DNA of 64,000 bases from Caulobacteraceae bacterium UBA3198 (GCA_002363865.1 DEWY01000006.1:434001-498000); one strand, 5' to 3'. Positions 52,906 to 61,482 are shown, counted from the stretch's first letter. Translations and numbers: made by a program. Notes: generated by a model from the letters alone, not told the origin.

Positions 52906-53412
52906 TCAATCGGGCCCGATCTCGAGCGCGTCACCGGGACGCGCCAGGGCGAGCACGGCCTCCAGGTCCGGGCGGGCGAGCGCGATGCAGCCCTCGGTGG
53001 GCGCATAGTCCGGCTTGGCCAGATGCAGGAAGATGGCCGACCCCAGGGGCGCGACGGGGGGATCGTCATTATGCCCCAGGACCACCACCAGGTCGTAGAG
53101 CCCGTCGTCCCGCCAGAGGACCTCATGGCTGGCGGCGAAGGGCAGCTCGATCAGGCGGTTATAGGCGGGGTGGTCCGGGTCGTCACACCAGCCGTCCTGA
53201 CGGGTGATGGCCTGGCTCGGCAGGGCGGTCTGTGGGGCAGGTCCTCTGTCTGGGCGATAGAGCAGACGGCGTAGGGCCCAGACGCCGATCGGTGAGGCCC
53301 CGTCCCCCTCCCGCTTGTCCGCCGCCGGCGCCAGACCGCCGCGGCCGATGGCGCAGGAAAACAGCCGGTCGCCAGCCTGGAACAGTCCCCTGGAATTGGC
53401 GCGGAAGATCAA
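52906..53412 (-). CDS. L,D-transpeptidase family protein
   Basis: The 168-residue protein matches the YkuD-type catalytic domain: FSCAIGRGGLAPAADKREGDGASPIGVWALRR at the start and FLHLAKPDYAPTEGCIALARPDLEAVL with the catalytic Cys in TEGC and the His upstream. No signal peptide is seen. The start is TTG at 53410-53412, with GGGAG seven bases upstream. Such enzymes cross-link peptidoglycan (3-3 links) or attach proteins to it. It is divergent from the CenR-like regulator. Confidence 0.88.
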   Translation of the reverse strand: MIFRANSRGLFQAGDRLFSCAIGRGGLAPAADKREGDGASPIGVWALRRLLYRPDRGPAPQTALPSQAITRQDGWCDDPDHPAYNRLIELPFAASHEVLWRDDGLYDLVVVLGHNDDPPVAPLGSAIFLHLAKPDYAPTEGCIALARPDLEAVLALARPGDALEIGPD

Positions 53413-53468
53413 GGTTCTACTCCCAAAACTCTTTGCCCGGGGGCGCCGATGCGGTGCATGTTGCCCCT

Positions 53469-54155
53469 ATGGCGCAAAGAAAGACCCTTCTGATCATCGA
53501 CGACGACGACGACCTGCGCGGCGCCGTCGCCGAACAACTCCAACTGCACGAGGAGTTCCTCGCTGTCGAGGCGGCCACCGGCGCCGATGGCGTCCGTCTG
53601 GCCCAGGAGGTGCGCCCCGACCTCGTGCTGCTCGATGTCGATCTGCCCGACATGAACGGCCGCGAGGTCTGCAAGGCCTTGCGCCAGCAGGGGGTCAGCG
53701 CGCCGGTGATCATGCTGACGGCGGCGGCCTCGGACGAGGACACGGTCCAGGGCCTGGAGGCCGGGGCCAATGACTATGTGACCAAGCCCTACCGGTTCGC
53801 CGTGCTGCTGGCCCGCATCCGCGCCCAGCTGCGCAGCCACGAACAGTCCGAAGGCGCGGTCTTCCAGCTGGGCGGCTATGAGTTCCGGCCCTCGGCCAAG
53901 ACCCTGATTGGTCAGGATCAGAAGAAGATCCGCCTGACCGAGAAGGAAACCAACATCCTGAAATACCTCTACCGGGCCGGCGACAAGCCGGTGTCGCGGG
54001 AGGAGCTGCTGGCCGAGGTGTGGGGCTACAACGCCGGGGTCACCACCCACACGCTTGAGACCCACGTCTATCGCCTGCGCCAGAAGATCGAGCCCGACCC
54101 TGGCAACGCCCGTCTCCTGCTGACGGAGGCAGGCGGCTACCGCCTGGCGCCATAA
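53469..54155 (+). CDS. cenR: OmpR-family response regulator, CenR-like
   Basis: The 228-residue regulator has a receiver with acidic pocket LLIIDDDDDLRGAVAEQL and phospho-Asp56 in LLDVDLPDMNGREV, Lys in VTKPYRF, and a winged-helix domain with KKIRLTEKETNILKYLYRAG, EVWGYNAGVTTHTLETHVYRLRQKIE. The whole C-terminal half resembles CenR, an essential cell-envelope regulator of Caulobacter with orthologues throughout Alphaproteobacteria. No histidine kinase is adjacent. The start lacks a clear Shine-Dalgarno; GTG 53454 is an alternative. The CenR identity is my inference. Confidence 0.8.
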   Translation: MAQRKTLLIIDDDDDLRGAVAEQLQLHEEFLAVEAATGADGVRLAQEVRPDLVLLDVDLPDMNGREVCKALRQQGVSAPVIMLTAAASDEDTVQGLEAGANDYVTKPYRFAVLLARIRAQLRSHEQSEGAVFQLGGYEFRPSAKTLIGQDQKKIRLTEKETNILKYLYRAGDKPVSREELLAEVWGYNAGVTTHTLETHVYRLRQKIEPDPGNARLLLTEAGGYRLAP

Positions 54156-54211
54156 GGCTTATTTACAGCTGTTTTCGACCTTACTAAGGTTCACTCAGAA
54201 GGAGTGAGCCT

Positions 54212-54586
54212 GTGAGCAAGTATGACCCCCTGGGGTCCTATCTCCGTGGCCAGCCCGGAGAGCGGATTCCCCTCAGCTTTGCTGAGATCGAGCGGGTGCT
54301 TGGGCGACCGCTGCCCGCGTCGAAGCGCTATCCCGCCTGGTGGAGCAACAGCCCAACCAACAATCCCATGACCCGGGTCTGGCTTGAGGCTGGATTTGTG
54401 ACCGAACAGGTCGACACGTCGGCTGAGCGGCTGACCTTCCGACGGGCCAAGCGCGCAGAGGCGACATCTGGCCCCGGCGGAATGGATCGCTATCCCGGCT
54501 ATGGGGCGATGAGGGGCACAATTCGATACGCCGCAGCCATTGATCTGACCGCACCTGCTGACCCGGAGTGGGGCGCGGAAGGGTGA
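54212..54586 (+). CDS. putative antitoxin-like partner of the PIN toxin (DUF7662-like)
   Basis: The 124-residue protein, GTG start with AAGGAG upstream, contains KYDPLGSYLRGQPGERIPLSFAEIERVLGRPLPAS, WWSN, and VWLEAGFVTEQVD with LTFRRA. I recall this as the DUF7662 domain, found in defence and TA neighbourhoods. It is not a ribbon-helix-helix, AbrB or Phd VapB. Its stop overlaps the GTG of the PIN gene (GTGA), the coupling expected for a TA pair. Antitoxin role is inferred only from this. Confidence 0.65.
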   Translation: MSKYDPLGSYLRGQPGERIPLSFAEIERVLGRPLPASKRYPAWWSNSPTNNPMTRVWLEAGFVTEQVDTSAERLTFRRAKRAEATSGPGGMDRYPGYGAMRGTIRYAAAIDLTAPADPEWGAEG

Positions 54587-54999
54587 GCGCCCCGGTCCTG
54601 CTCGACACCTGCGCATTGCTCTGGCTCGGCAATGGGGAGCCCGTCAGCAACGAGGCGCGCGCGACCCTTGACGAGACCTGGCGGGCGGGCCTTGCCCCCC
54701 GGGTGTCTCCCATGAGCGCCTGGGAGATCGGCATGCTCGAATCTCGCGGACGGTTGAGTATCACCAGCCCCGCTGATCGGTGGTGGAGACGCGCCTGTGA
54801 GATGATGCGGTTGACGGTCTGCGACCTGTCTCCAGACATCCTGTTGCATGCCAGCGCCTTGCCGGGGGAACCGCCTCGCGACCCGGCTGATCGCATCATC
54901 ATCGCAACCGCCCGTCAGCTGGGTCTCAGGCTGATGACGCGGGATCGTCGGGCGCTCGACTATGCGGAAGCTGGCCACGTTCTCGCGGTGGCTTGCTAG
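54583..54999 (+). CDS. PIN-domain toxin-like RNase (VapC family)
   Basis: The 138-residue protein shows PIN acidic residues: Asp8 in VLLDTCALLWL, Glu in SPMSAWEIGMLESRG, and DPADRIIIATARQLGLRLMTRDRRALDYAEAGHV. These are the usual VapC ribonuclease residues, so it should be active. GTG 54583 overlaps the stop of the upstream gene. It converges on xthA, four bases apart. Confidence 0.87.
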   Translation: MSAPVLLDTCALLWLGNGEPVSNEARATLDETWRAGLAPRVSPMSAWEIGMLESRGRLSITSPADRWWRRACEMMRLTVCDLSPDILLHASALPGEPPRDPADRIIIATARQLGLRLMTRDRRALDYAEAGHVLAVAC

Positions 55000-55003
55000 G
55001 CCT

Positions 55004-55810
55004 CTAAAGTCCCAGGTCGGCGGTGACCGGGGCGTGGTCGCTGGGGCGTTCCCATTCGCGGACGTCGTCATGCACGCGGGACGAGGCCGCGCCGGTGCGG
55101 AAGGCGGCCTCGCGCAGGCCCGGCGAGACCCAGATGTGGTCCAGGCGCAGGCCGCGGTTGGACTTGCGAAAATCGGCCGACCGATAGCTCCACCAGGAAA
55201 ACAGCTTCTCCGGCTCCGGCGTCGCGGCCCGCGGCAGGTCGATGAAGCCCAGGGACTTCTTCAGGGCCTCCATGGCCGCCACCTCGACCGGCGTGTGGCT
55301 GACGATGCGCGACATCTGCCTGTGGCTCCAGACATCGAATTCGCCCGGCGCGACATTCAGGTCGCCGACGATGGCCAGGGGCGCTTTGGGATCGCGGCGG
55401 CCCATCTCGGCGGTCAGACTCTCGAAGAAGTCGAGCTTGTGGTCGAACTTGGGATTGAGCGCCCGGTCGGGCGTATCGCCGCCGGCCGGCACATAGAAGT
55501 TCTGAATCTCCACCCCGGCCACCCTGGCCGAGACGCAGCGGGCGTGGCCCTCACGGCAGACGTTCAGGACCGGCGCGTCCTCGATGGGCAGGCGCGAGGC
55601 GATGGCCACCCCGTGCCAGCCCTTCTGGCCGGCGATCTTCACATGCGGCAGGCCCATGGCGGCGAAGGCCTCGCGGGGGAACTCGGCCTCCTGACACTTG
55701 ATCTCCTGCAGGCACAGGACGTCGGGCGCCTGTTCGTCGACAAAGCGGGCGACCTGCTCAGCGCGCAGGCGGACGGAGTTGATGTTCCAGGAGGCGATAC
55801 GAAGGCGCAT
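55004..55810 (-). CDS. xthA: exodeoxyribonuclease III (AP endonuclease)
   Basis: XthA cuts DNA at abasic sites in base-excision repair. The 268-residue protein has RIASWNINSVRLR, LCLQEIKCQEAEFP (metal Glu), YVPAGGD, VGDLNVAPGEFDVW and RLDHIWVSP with SDHAPVTADL. It is complete and canonical. A strong hairpin-plus-T-run (55842-55872) lies 32 bases upstream of its ATG, so expression may depend on read-through. Confidence 0.96.
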   Translation of the reverse strand: MRLRIASWNINSVRLRAEQVARFVDEQAPDVLCLQEIKCQEAEFPREAFAAMGLPHVKIAGQKGWHGVAIASRLPIEDAPVLNVCREGHARCVSARVAGVEIQNFYVPAGGDTPDRALNPKFDHKLDFFESLTAEMGRRDPKAPLAIVGDLNVAPGEFDVWSHRQMSRIVSHTPVEVAAMEALKKSLGFIDLPRAATPEPEKLFSWWSYRSADFRKSNRGLRLDHIWVSPGLREAAFRTGAASSRVHDDVREWERPSDHAPVTADLGL

Positions 55811-55841
55811 GGGGCGGGCTTAAGCCAGATCACCGCATAAG

Positions 55842-55872
55842 AAAACGCCCGGGGACTGGAGAACCCCGGGCG
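55842..55872 (-). terminator. intrinsic terminator or attenuator upstream of xthA
   Basis: Perfect 9-bp arms (CGCCCGGGG and CCCCGGGCG) around a 9-base loop, followed on the minus strand by TTTTCTT. It ends 32 bases before the xthA start, in the xthA transcription direction. Confidence 0.8.
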
Positions 55873-55960
55873 CCAAGTCATTCGTCTCTCATGCCGCCGC
55901 CGGGAGGGGATAGGTTCCGGCACGGCGCTGCCGCTGGGCCTCGGCCCTGCATCAGCGATG
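55842..55960 (-). ncRNA. candidate small RNA or attenuating leader of xthA
   Basis: On the minus strand, promoter-like TTGACT-N17-AAATAT (55995-55967) is followed by about 119 bases ending in the terminator at 55842. The predicted RNA has a GCATC/GATGC hairpin, a GGGC/GCCC hairpin, a CGGCA/TGCCG hairpin, and then an unpaired TCCCCTCCC stretch (55910-55902) complementary to Shine-Dalgarno sequences. There is no real reading frame (only a 4-codon ATG-TGA at 55892-55878). Either a free sRNA or the xthA leader would explain it. Confidence 0.5.
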
Positions 55961-55966
55961 CGTGTC

Positions 55967-55995
55967 ATATTTGCCACGAGGCTGATAAAAGTCAA
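55967..55995 (-). promoter_or_regulatory. promoter-like element with an adjacent GANTC palindrome
   Basis: TTGACT at 55995-55990 and AAATAT at 55972-55967 are 17 bases apart on the minus strand. Just upstream, AGAATCA and TGATTCT (55999-56015) form a 7-bp palindrome that contains two GANTC sites (GAATC and GATTC), possible CcrM targets next to the -35 box. Confidence 0.5.
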
Positions 55996-56032
55996 GCGAG
56001 AATCACGATGATTCTTGCCTGTTGTGCGATTG

Positions 56033-56689
56033 TCACATTCGGGCTCGGCCGGGACGGAGGTTCCGCGGATCCTTCAGGACGAACAGGCTGTCGTCCAGGC
56101 TCGACACCTTCTCCAGCCGGGTCAGGCGCACGCGGGTGCCCTGCCCCTGGGGGTCGGTGATGGTCCAGCCCACCAGCTGCATGGGGGCGTCCGAGAAGGT
56201 CAGGGTGATCTGACCCTCGGCCTCCTTCTTGCCGTCGCGGGCGGTGATCGAGAAGCCGTCGGCCAGCCGGTTAACCCGGGTCACCTGCACCCCCCGGTCC
56301 AGGCGGATCTGCTTGGCCAGGAACAGGGACAGGGGCGTGGCGCCCAAGGGGTAGGACTCAAACGTCTTCAGCTTGGAATTGGCCACCGAAACGAGGCTGC
56401 CGTCCGAGACCACCAGCAGGCCGGAGGGGGCGGCGTAGGCGAAGCGGGCCTTGCCCGGGCGCTTGAGGAAGATTTCGCCCTGGGTGGTCACCCCCCGGGG
56501 GTCGGTCTGCACGAAGGTCCCCTTAGCCTGGGTGAGGCCTTCCAGATAGGCCACGGCCTTGTTCACCAGGGCCTGGTCGGCGGCGGGCAGGGCGGCGGCC
56601 GCGGGGCCGGCGGCCAGCAGGCCGGCGAAGGGCGCAGCCGCAAGGCCGAGCGCCAGGGTCCGGCGACTGAGGTCTGGGGTGCGGATCAT
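56033..56689 (-). CDS. lolA: outer-membrane lipoprotein carrier protein LolA
   Basis: LolA shuttles lipoproteins across the periplasm to the outer membrane. The 218-residue protein starts with a twin-arginine-like signal (SRRTLALGLAAAP) and has the LolA core: GTFVQTDPRGVTTQGEIFLKRPGKARFAY, LVVSDGSLVSV, and SDAPMQLVGWTITDPQGQGTRVRLTRLE. ATG 56689 has AAGGAG eight bases upstream; a TTG just before it is less likely. Confidence 0.93.
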   Translation of the reverse strand: MIRTPDLSRRTLALGLAAAPFAGLLAAGPAAAALPAADQALVNKAVAYLEGLTQAKGTFVQTDPRGVTTQGEIFLKRPGKARFAYAAPSGLLVVSDGSLVSVANSKLKTFESYPLGATPLSLFLAKQIRLDRGVQVTRVNRLADGFSITARDGKKEAEGQITLTFSDAPMQLVGWTITDPQGQGTRVRLTRLEKVSSLDDSLFVLKDPRNLRPGRARM

Positions 56690-56901
56690 CAAATCGGCTC
56701 CTTGGGTTCAGCGAACAGTCTATGGGCTGTCCGCGGCGTCAATAGGGCGGCGGCCTCGCCTGGGGCCCAGGCGCCGGCTAACGGCCAGGCTTGGGCTTCG
56801 TTCCGGCAGGCGGCGGCTTCGCCCCGGTGACCGCCAGCTCTAGCCGGGCGCGCATGAATGGGTCATGTCCGGGGTGTTCAGCCCTGAGCCTGGAGCCGCC
56901 C

Positions 56902-57975
56902 TTGACCACCCTCTGCCGTGACCGCGCCTGGATCGACCGGGCCGTCCAGACCATTGAGGCCGACTTCAACCGCTCGGCCGACACCCACCTGCTGCGCGCG
57001 CCCTTGGCCGGGGCGGTGGACCTCTATTTCAAGGACGAGTCCACCCATCCCACCGGCAGCCTGAAGCACCGGCTGGCCCGATCGCTGTTCCTCTACGCCC
57101 TGTGCAACGGCTGGATTGGGCCCAAGACGCCGATCATCGAGGCCTCCAGCGGATCGACGGCGGTGTCCGAGGCCTATTTCGCCCGGCTGCTGGGCCTGCG
57201 GTTCATCGCGGTGATGCCCAGGTCCACCTCGGCCGAGAAGGTGGCGCAGATCGAATTCCACGGGGGCGAGACCCATTTCGTCGCCGCCGCCCAAGAGGTC
57301 TATGCGCAGAGCGCCCACCTGGCCGCCGATCTCGGGGGCCACTACATGGACCAGTTCACCTATGCCGAGCGGGCTACCGACTGGCGGGGCAACAACAACA
57401 TCGCCCAGTCGATCTTCAGCCAGCTGGGCCAGGAGCCGCACCCGGTGCCTGCCTGGATCGTGGCTGGGGCCGGCACCGGCGGCACCACGGCGACGCTCGG
57501 CCGGTTCATCCGCTACAACCGCGCGCCCACCTGCCTGTGCCTGGCCGACCCCGAAGCCTCGGTGTTCCACCGCCATGTGGCGGATCGGGCGGTGACCACC
57601 AGCGCGGCGCAAGGCTCCATCATTGAGGGCATCGGCCGGGCCCGCTGCGAACCGTCCTTCAATCCCGAGCTGATCGACCGGGCCATCGCCGTGCCCGATG
57701 CGGCCAGCATCGCCGGCGCCCGGGTGGCCAGCCGCCGGCTTGGGCGGTCCTGCGGCGGCTCGACGGGCACCAATCTGTGGGCCTGCGCTCAGGTGATCGA
57801 GGCCATGGCCGCCAAGGGGCAGGCCGGTTCGGTGGTCACGCTGCTGTGCGATTCCGGCGAGCGCTACGCCAGCACCCTGTCCAATCCCGACTGGCTGGCG
57901 GCCGCCGGCATCGAGACCGCTCCCTATGAGGCGGCCCTGGAAGCCTTCTTCGACACCGGGCGCTTCTCGCTTTAG
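56902..57975 (+). CDS. PLP-dependent cysteine synthase-like enzyme
   Basis: The 357-residue fold-type II PLP enzyme has LYFKDESTHPTGSLKHRLARSL (Schiff-base Lys), IIEASSGSTAVSEAYFA, VAGAGTGGTTATLGRF and GSIIEGIGRARCEPSF. Family members are cysteine synthase or cystathionine beta-synthase relatives; the exact reaction is unknown. I use TTG 56902 (GGAG six bases upstream). ATG 56854 would add a Cys-rich segment without similarity. It converges on the amidohydrolase gene with a 4-base overlap. Confidence 0.88.
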   Translation: MTTLCRDRAWIDRAVQTIEADFNRSADTHLLRAPLAGAVDLYFKDESTHPTGSLKHRLARSLFLYALCNGWIGPKTPIIEASSGSTAVSEAYFARLLGLRFIAVMPRSTSAEKVAQIEFHGGETHFVAAAQEVYAQSAHLAADLGGHYMDQFTYAERATDWRGNNNIAQSIFSQLGQEPHPVPAWIVAGAGTGGTTATLGRFIRYNRAPTCLCLADPEASVFHRHVADRAVTTSAAQGSIIEGIGRARCEPSFNPELIDRAIAVPDAASIAGARVASRRLGRSCGGSTGTNLWACAQVIEAMAAKGQAGSVVTLLCDSGERYASTLSNPDWLAAAGIETAPYEAALEAFFDTGRFSL

Positions 57976-59297
57976 TCGGCGGGCCAGGGCTGGCGGGCGC
58001 CGTCCAGCTTGTGCACGACGCCGCGGCGCATGACGAACCGCACCCGCTCAAGCTCGGTGACGTCCTCCAGGGGGCTCTGCGCCACGGCGATGATGTCGGC
58101 TGACTTGCCCGGCTCCAGGGTCCCCAGGCTGAACGACAGGCCGAGCAGATCGGCTGCGTCCACCGTGGCGGTGTGGATGGCCCTGGCCGGGGCCATGCCG
58201 GCGTCGACCATCATCTTGAACTCCGTCGCATTGTCCCCGTGGGCCGAGACGCCGGTGTCGGTGCCAAAGGCGATCTTCACCCCCGGGGCGGCGAACTGGT
58301 CGATGTGTTCGGCGAACGCGATGCGGGCGGCCTCCTCGGCCTTGGCGAGCACGGCTGGCGGGCGTTCGCCGGCGCGGGCCTGCTTCACGGCGGCGTCTGG
58401 CGCGATCATGGTGGGCACCAGATAGGCGCCGGTCTGCCGGAAGAGGGCGAGGCTTTCGGGATCGGTGAAGGTGGCGTGCTCCACCGAATCCACGCCGGCG
58501 CGCAGGGCGGCCATGATGCCGTCCTTGCCGTGGGCGTGAGCCGTGGCCTTGCGGCCAAAGGCGTGGGCGGTCTCGACGATGGCTTTCATCTCGTCATCGA
58601 ACATCTGGCGGCCCAAGCCGCCCGCCACGTTGGAGAGCACCCCGCCGGTGGCGGCGAACTTGATCACCTGGGCGCCCTGGGACACCTGGATCCGCACCGC
58701 CCGACGGCAGTCTTCAGGCCCGTCGCAGGTGTTGACCGCATGCTCGCGCTCCAACTCCGCATAGTCGCGGGCCAGGCCGTTGGCGCCGTCCCCGTGGCCG
58801 CCGCTGATGGAGATCATGCGCCCGGCGTTCACAATGGTCGGACCCTCCACCAGGCCCTTCTCGATGGCGTCGCGCAGGGCGGTGATGGCCGGGGGATCTG
58901 AGCCCAGGTCGCGGATGGTGGTGAAGCCCGCCGCCAGGGTCCGCCGGGCGTTGTCCAGGCCGATGACGAAGCGGTCCTCGGCGTCGCGGTTCATGGCCTC
59001 CAGACGTGAGGCGACCTTGTCGTCGTCGGAGAAGATATGGACGTGGGCGTCGATCAGACCCGGCAGGACGAACTGGTCCGACAGGTCGATCAGCCGCGCC
59101 CCGGCCGGCGCGGCCTGATGGCCGTCCATGACCTGAAGCACCTTGCCGTCCTCGACGACCAGGGTCGAGGCGCCCCGCGGCGCCTGGCCCGGCTGATCGA
59201 GCAGGGCGCCGGCGTGGATATAGGTCTGGGCCGCCTGGGCCTGGGCCGGCGCCAGCAGGCAGAGGCTGGCAAGGGCGAGCGCGATGGACCGCAGCAT
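57972..59297 (-). CDS. exported metal-dependent amidohydrolase
   Basis: The 441-residue protein has a signal peptide (ALALASLCLLAPAQAQA) and the amidohydrolase superfamily pattern: VLPGLIDAHVHIFSD (HxH), KFAATGGVLSN (bridging Lys), TAHAHGKDGI (His), VEHATFTD (His) and FGTDTGVSAHG (Asp). It resembles Xaa-Pro/imidazolonepropionase-type dipeptidases. ATG 59297 follows GGGGGAAAG. It has a complete active site and should act in the periplasm. Confidence 0.92.
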   Translation of the reverse strand: MLRSIALALASLCLLAPAQAQAAQTYIHAGALLDQPGQAPRGASTLVVEDGKVLQVMDGHQAAPAGARLIDLSDQFVLPGLIDAHVHIFSDDDKVASRLEAMNRDAEDRFVIGLDNARRTLAAGFTTIRDLGSDPPAITALRDAIEKGLVEGPTIVNAGRMISISGGHGDGANGLARDYAELEREHAVNTCDGPEDCRRAVRIQVSQGAQVIKFAATGGVLSNVAGGLGRQMFDDEMKAIVETAHAFGRKATAHAHGKDGIMAALRAGVDSVEHATFTDPESLALFRQTGAYLVPTMIAPDAAVKQARAGERPPAVLAKAEEAARIAFAEHIDQFAAPGVKIAFGTDTGVSAHGDNATEFKMMVDAGMAPARAIHTATVDAADLLGLSFSLGTLEPGKSADIIAVAQSPLEDVTELERVRFVMRRGVVHKLDGARQPWPAD

Positions 59298-59465
59298 GGA
59301 CGTCTTTCCCCCTGAACGGCCCATGGACGGGCCGGTGACCAGGCAGTCTAGCCCGCCGACCGCCCGGGTCCAGGGCGGTTGGCCAGCGCGGGGCCCATAA
59401 GGCCGATCAGGCCTTGCCCCCCTGCGCCGCCGCCGGTCACGGTGGGGCGCCTCAGAGGGACTCCA

Positions 59466-59951
59466 ATGCCGTTCGTGCCCGCCAACTTCGCTATCCCGCA
59501 GGGATTTCGCACCGCCGACTTCATCCTGCGGCCCCTGACCATCCATGACCTGATCAAGGACTATGACGCGGTGATGAGCAGCCGCGAGCGGCTGGTCGGC
59601 GTCTTCGGACCCGGGGCCGACTGGCCCGCGGCCGACATGACCCTCGAGGAAGATCTGGTGGATCTGGGTTGGCACCAGGGGGAGTTCGATCGTCGGCGGT
59701 CCTTCGCCTATACGGTCATGGCCCCTCAGGCGGGCGGCGGCGAGGGGGCGTGCCTGGGCTGCGCCTATATCTACCCCGCCGAGTGGGCCGGATATGAGGC
59801 CAAGGCCTATTGCTGGGTCCGCACCTCGGCGGCGCACCTCGACGAGGCCCTGTTCACCGCCTTTCGAGACTGGATCGCCGCCGACTGGCCGTTCGGCGCC
59901 GTCGCCTATCCCGGCCGCGACATCTCCTGGGCCGACTGGGCCGCTACTTGA
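59466..59951 (+). CDS. GNAT-like N-acetyltransferase
   Basis: The 161-residue protein reads FRTADFILRPLTIHDLIKDYDAVM, SFAYTVMAP, CLGCAYIYPAEWAGYEAKAYCWVRTSA and FRDWIAADWPF, a GNAT-type fold with the beta-bulge GCAYI region but a weak acetyl-CoA loop. AGAGGGA precedes the ATG. It converges with the methyltransferase gene (8-base overlap). Confidence 0.75.
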   Translation: MPFVPANFAIPQGFRTADFILRPLTIHDLIKDYDAVMSSRERLVGVFGPGADWPAADMTLEEDLVDLGWHQGEFDRRRSFAYTVMAPQAGGGEGACLGCAYIYPAEWAGYEAKAYCWVRTSAAHLDEALFTAFRDWIAADWPFGAVAYPGRDISWADWAAT

Positions 59952-60714
59952 TCACCAGACCCTGGCCGGTGGGCAATTCCAGGACCCGGTAGCCGCGGGC
60001 CAGCATCCACTGCACCTCGGCGATCATCTGGTCCTGATAGGCCATCCAGCCGAAGTCATCGAGGATCAGGACCCCGCCGGGCGAGATGCGGTCGAACAGC
60101 ACCTCCAGCGCGCCGATCTCGGCGGCGGCGTTGTTCAGGTCCAGGTGCATGAAGGCGATCTTTTCCGGCGCCGCCACCGCCAGACTGTCGGGCACCCGCC
60201 CCTGGGTGATGGTGACATTGGACATGTCGGAGAACCGCGCCCGGACCTGATCGACCAGGGTCTCGCTATGCTCGAGCATGGAGTGATGGGGCATCGACTC
60301 GTCGTGTTGGAACAGGTCGTAGAGATAGTAGTGGCGGGGCAGGTTGCCGAAGTTCACCACCTCTGAGACGATCCTCGCGGAATTGCCCTTGTAGCAACCA
60401 CATTCGACGAAATCGCCCTCCACCCGCAGGGCCGAGCGCGCCGCCCAGACTAGGGTCACGATGCGCCACAGGGCCCCGCGCTCGGCCACCGTCTCGGCGT
60501 TGCGGAGAAAGGCCTCCATGAGGATCTTGTCCTCCAGAAAGCCGAGCCGCTTGGCCAGGGTGATCAGGTTGTCGCCGACGAACAGGCCCCGGGGCTCGGC
60601 CATGACCTCGGCGATACCGTCGACGGCGGCCTGAATCGGCGCCAGGTCGGTCACCCCATAGAAGGCCCGGGACATGATCGCCGTGGGATGGATGAGCTTG
60701 TCTCTGCCGGCCAT
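59944..60714 (-). CDS. TylF/MycF-like O-methyltransferase
   Basis: The 256-residue protein has a class I SAM fold: GDFVECGCYKGNSARIVSEV (motif I), YYLYDLFQHDESM, KIAFMHLDLNNAAAEIGALEVLFDRISPGGVLILDDFGW. This is the macrocin O-methyltransferase family pattern with the metal-binding Asp pair. No antibiotic cluster is here, so the substrate is unknown, perhaps a sugar. AGAGG precedes ATG 60714. Confidence 0.85.
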   Translation of the reverse strand: MAGRDKLIHPTAIMSRAFYGVTDLAPIQAAVDGIAEVMAEPRGLFVGDNLITLAKRLGFLEDKILMEAFLRNAETVAERGALWRIVTLVWAARSALRVEGDFVECGCYKGNSARIVSEVVNFGNLPRHYYLYDLFQHDESMPHHSMLEHSETLVDQVRARFSDMSNVTITQGRVPDSLAVAAPEKIAFMHLDLNNAAAEIGALEVLFDRISPGGVLILDDFGWMAYQDQMIAEVQWMLARGYRVLELPTGQGLVIK

Positions 60715-60780
60715 GGCGCCTCTGGGGTTTGGGGTTGAGCGCTTGATTTAACACGGCCCCCGGGCGGCGCCACCGGTCGA

Positions 60781-61128
60781 TCAGGCGGTGAGCCACCGGC
60801 GGGGACGACGGTCGCCCAGGTCGCGCCGCTCGCCGCTGGCCAGGCCCAGCGCCCGCATCCGCACTGGTGAGAGGGGGACAAGCGCCTGGACGGGCTCTTC
60901 GCCGCCCGCCGGGCTGGCGGCGACCCTCAGGCCCAGGCTGATGGCCATATCCACCGCCACCCATTCGGCCTGGGCCCGGTCGGCCCGACCGATGGCGAAA
61001 TAGCGCCGGCCCTGCTCGGGATCGCGGCCGGGCTCCAGCAGGACGGCGACCACCCAGCCGGCCGGGGCGCGGGACTCCGGGCCGCCTGGGGCGCCGGGCT
61101 GTTCAGGGGATTTTGGCGGCGGGGACAT
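60781..61128 (-). CDS. hypothetical protein
   Basis: The 115-residue product begins MSPPPKSPEQPGAPG, a proline-rich head, then AGWVVAVLLEPGRDPEQGRRYFAIGRADRAQAEWVAVDMAISLGL and a basic tail. I recognise no domain. ATG 61128 follows GAAGG; an ATG-like upstream start adds six residues. Minus-strand orientation matches the methyltransferase gene. Confidence 0.55.
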   Translation of the reverse strand: MSPPPKSPEQPGAPGGPESRAPAGWVVAVLLEPGRDPEQGRRYFAIGRADRAQAEWVAVDMAISLGLRVAASPAGGEEPVQALVPLSPVRMRALGLASGERRDLGDRRPRRWLTA

Positions 61129-61286
61129 CAAAGGCCTTCGGACCACGGATGGGGCGGCAAGCCAAGTCGTCTCGACGGCCCCTGGCTATTTCGCCTCCGC
61201 CACCCCATCTAAGAGGTCGCGTCATCGGGCGTGAGCCGCGTCTCAAGCGGTCGATCCCCTCCGATGCGGCGCGATCCAGGTTTCTT

Positions 61287-61379
61287 ATGTCCCCCCTTCT
61301 CATTGTGTCGGCGCTCTGCGTTGTCAGCGCCATCCTGGCCCCCCTGGCCTTCTCCCTGCTCGGCCTGCGGGCGCGCTGA
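61287..61379 (+). CDS. 30-residue membrane microprotein candidate
   Basis: ATG 61287 to TGA 61379 encodes 30 residues starting MSPLLIVSALCVVSAILAP and ending in LLGLRAR. One hydrophobic helix with a basic C-terminal end fits a single-pass inner-membrane peptide. Only a weak AGG lies upstream, so this is tentative. Confidence 0.42.
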   Translation: MSPLLIVSALCVVSAILAPLAFSLLGLRAR

Positions 61380-61482
61380 GGCCCAGTGGCTCCGGCTCCA
61401 CCCCCCATCGGCGGCTCACGGTGACCTTGGTCTGAGCCTCATTCCTTCCCTCATGGCGGCGCCCGCCGCTCCGGAGACCGCC

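Noticed and set aside
55639..55995. A 118-residue minus-strand frame spanning the xthA leader and 5' end
   Set aside because: It reads through the terminator hairpin and overlaps xthA in another frame, without a ribosome binding site or similarity.
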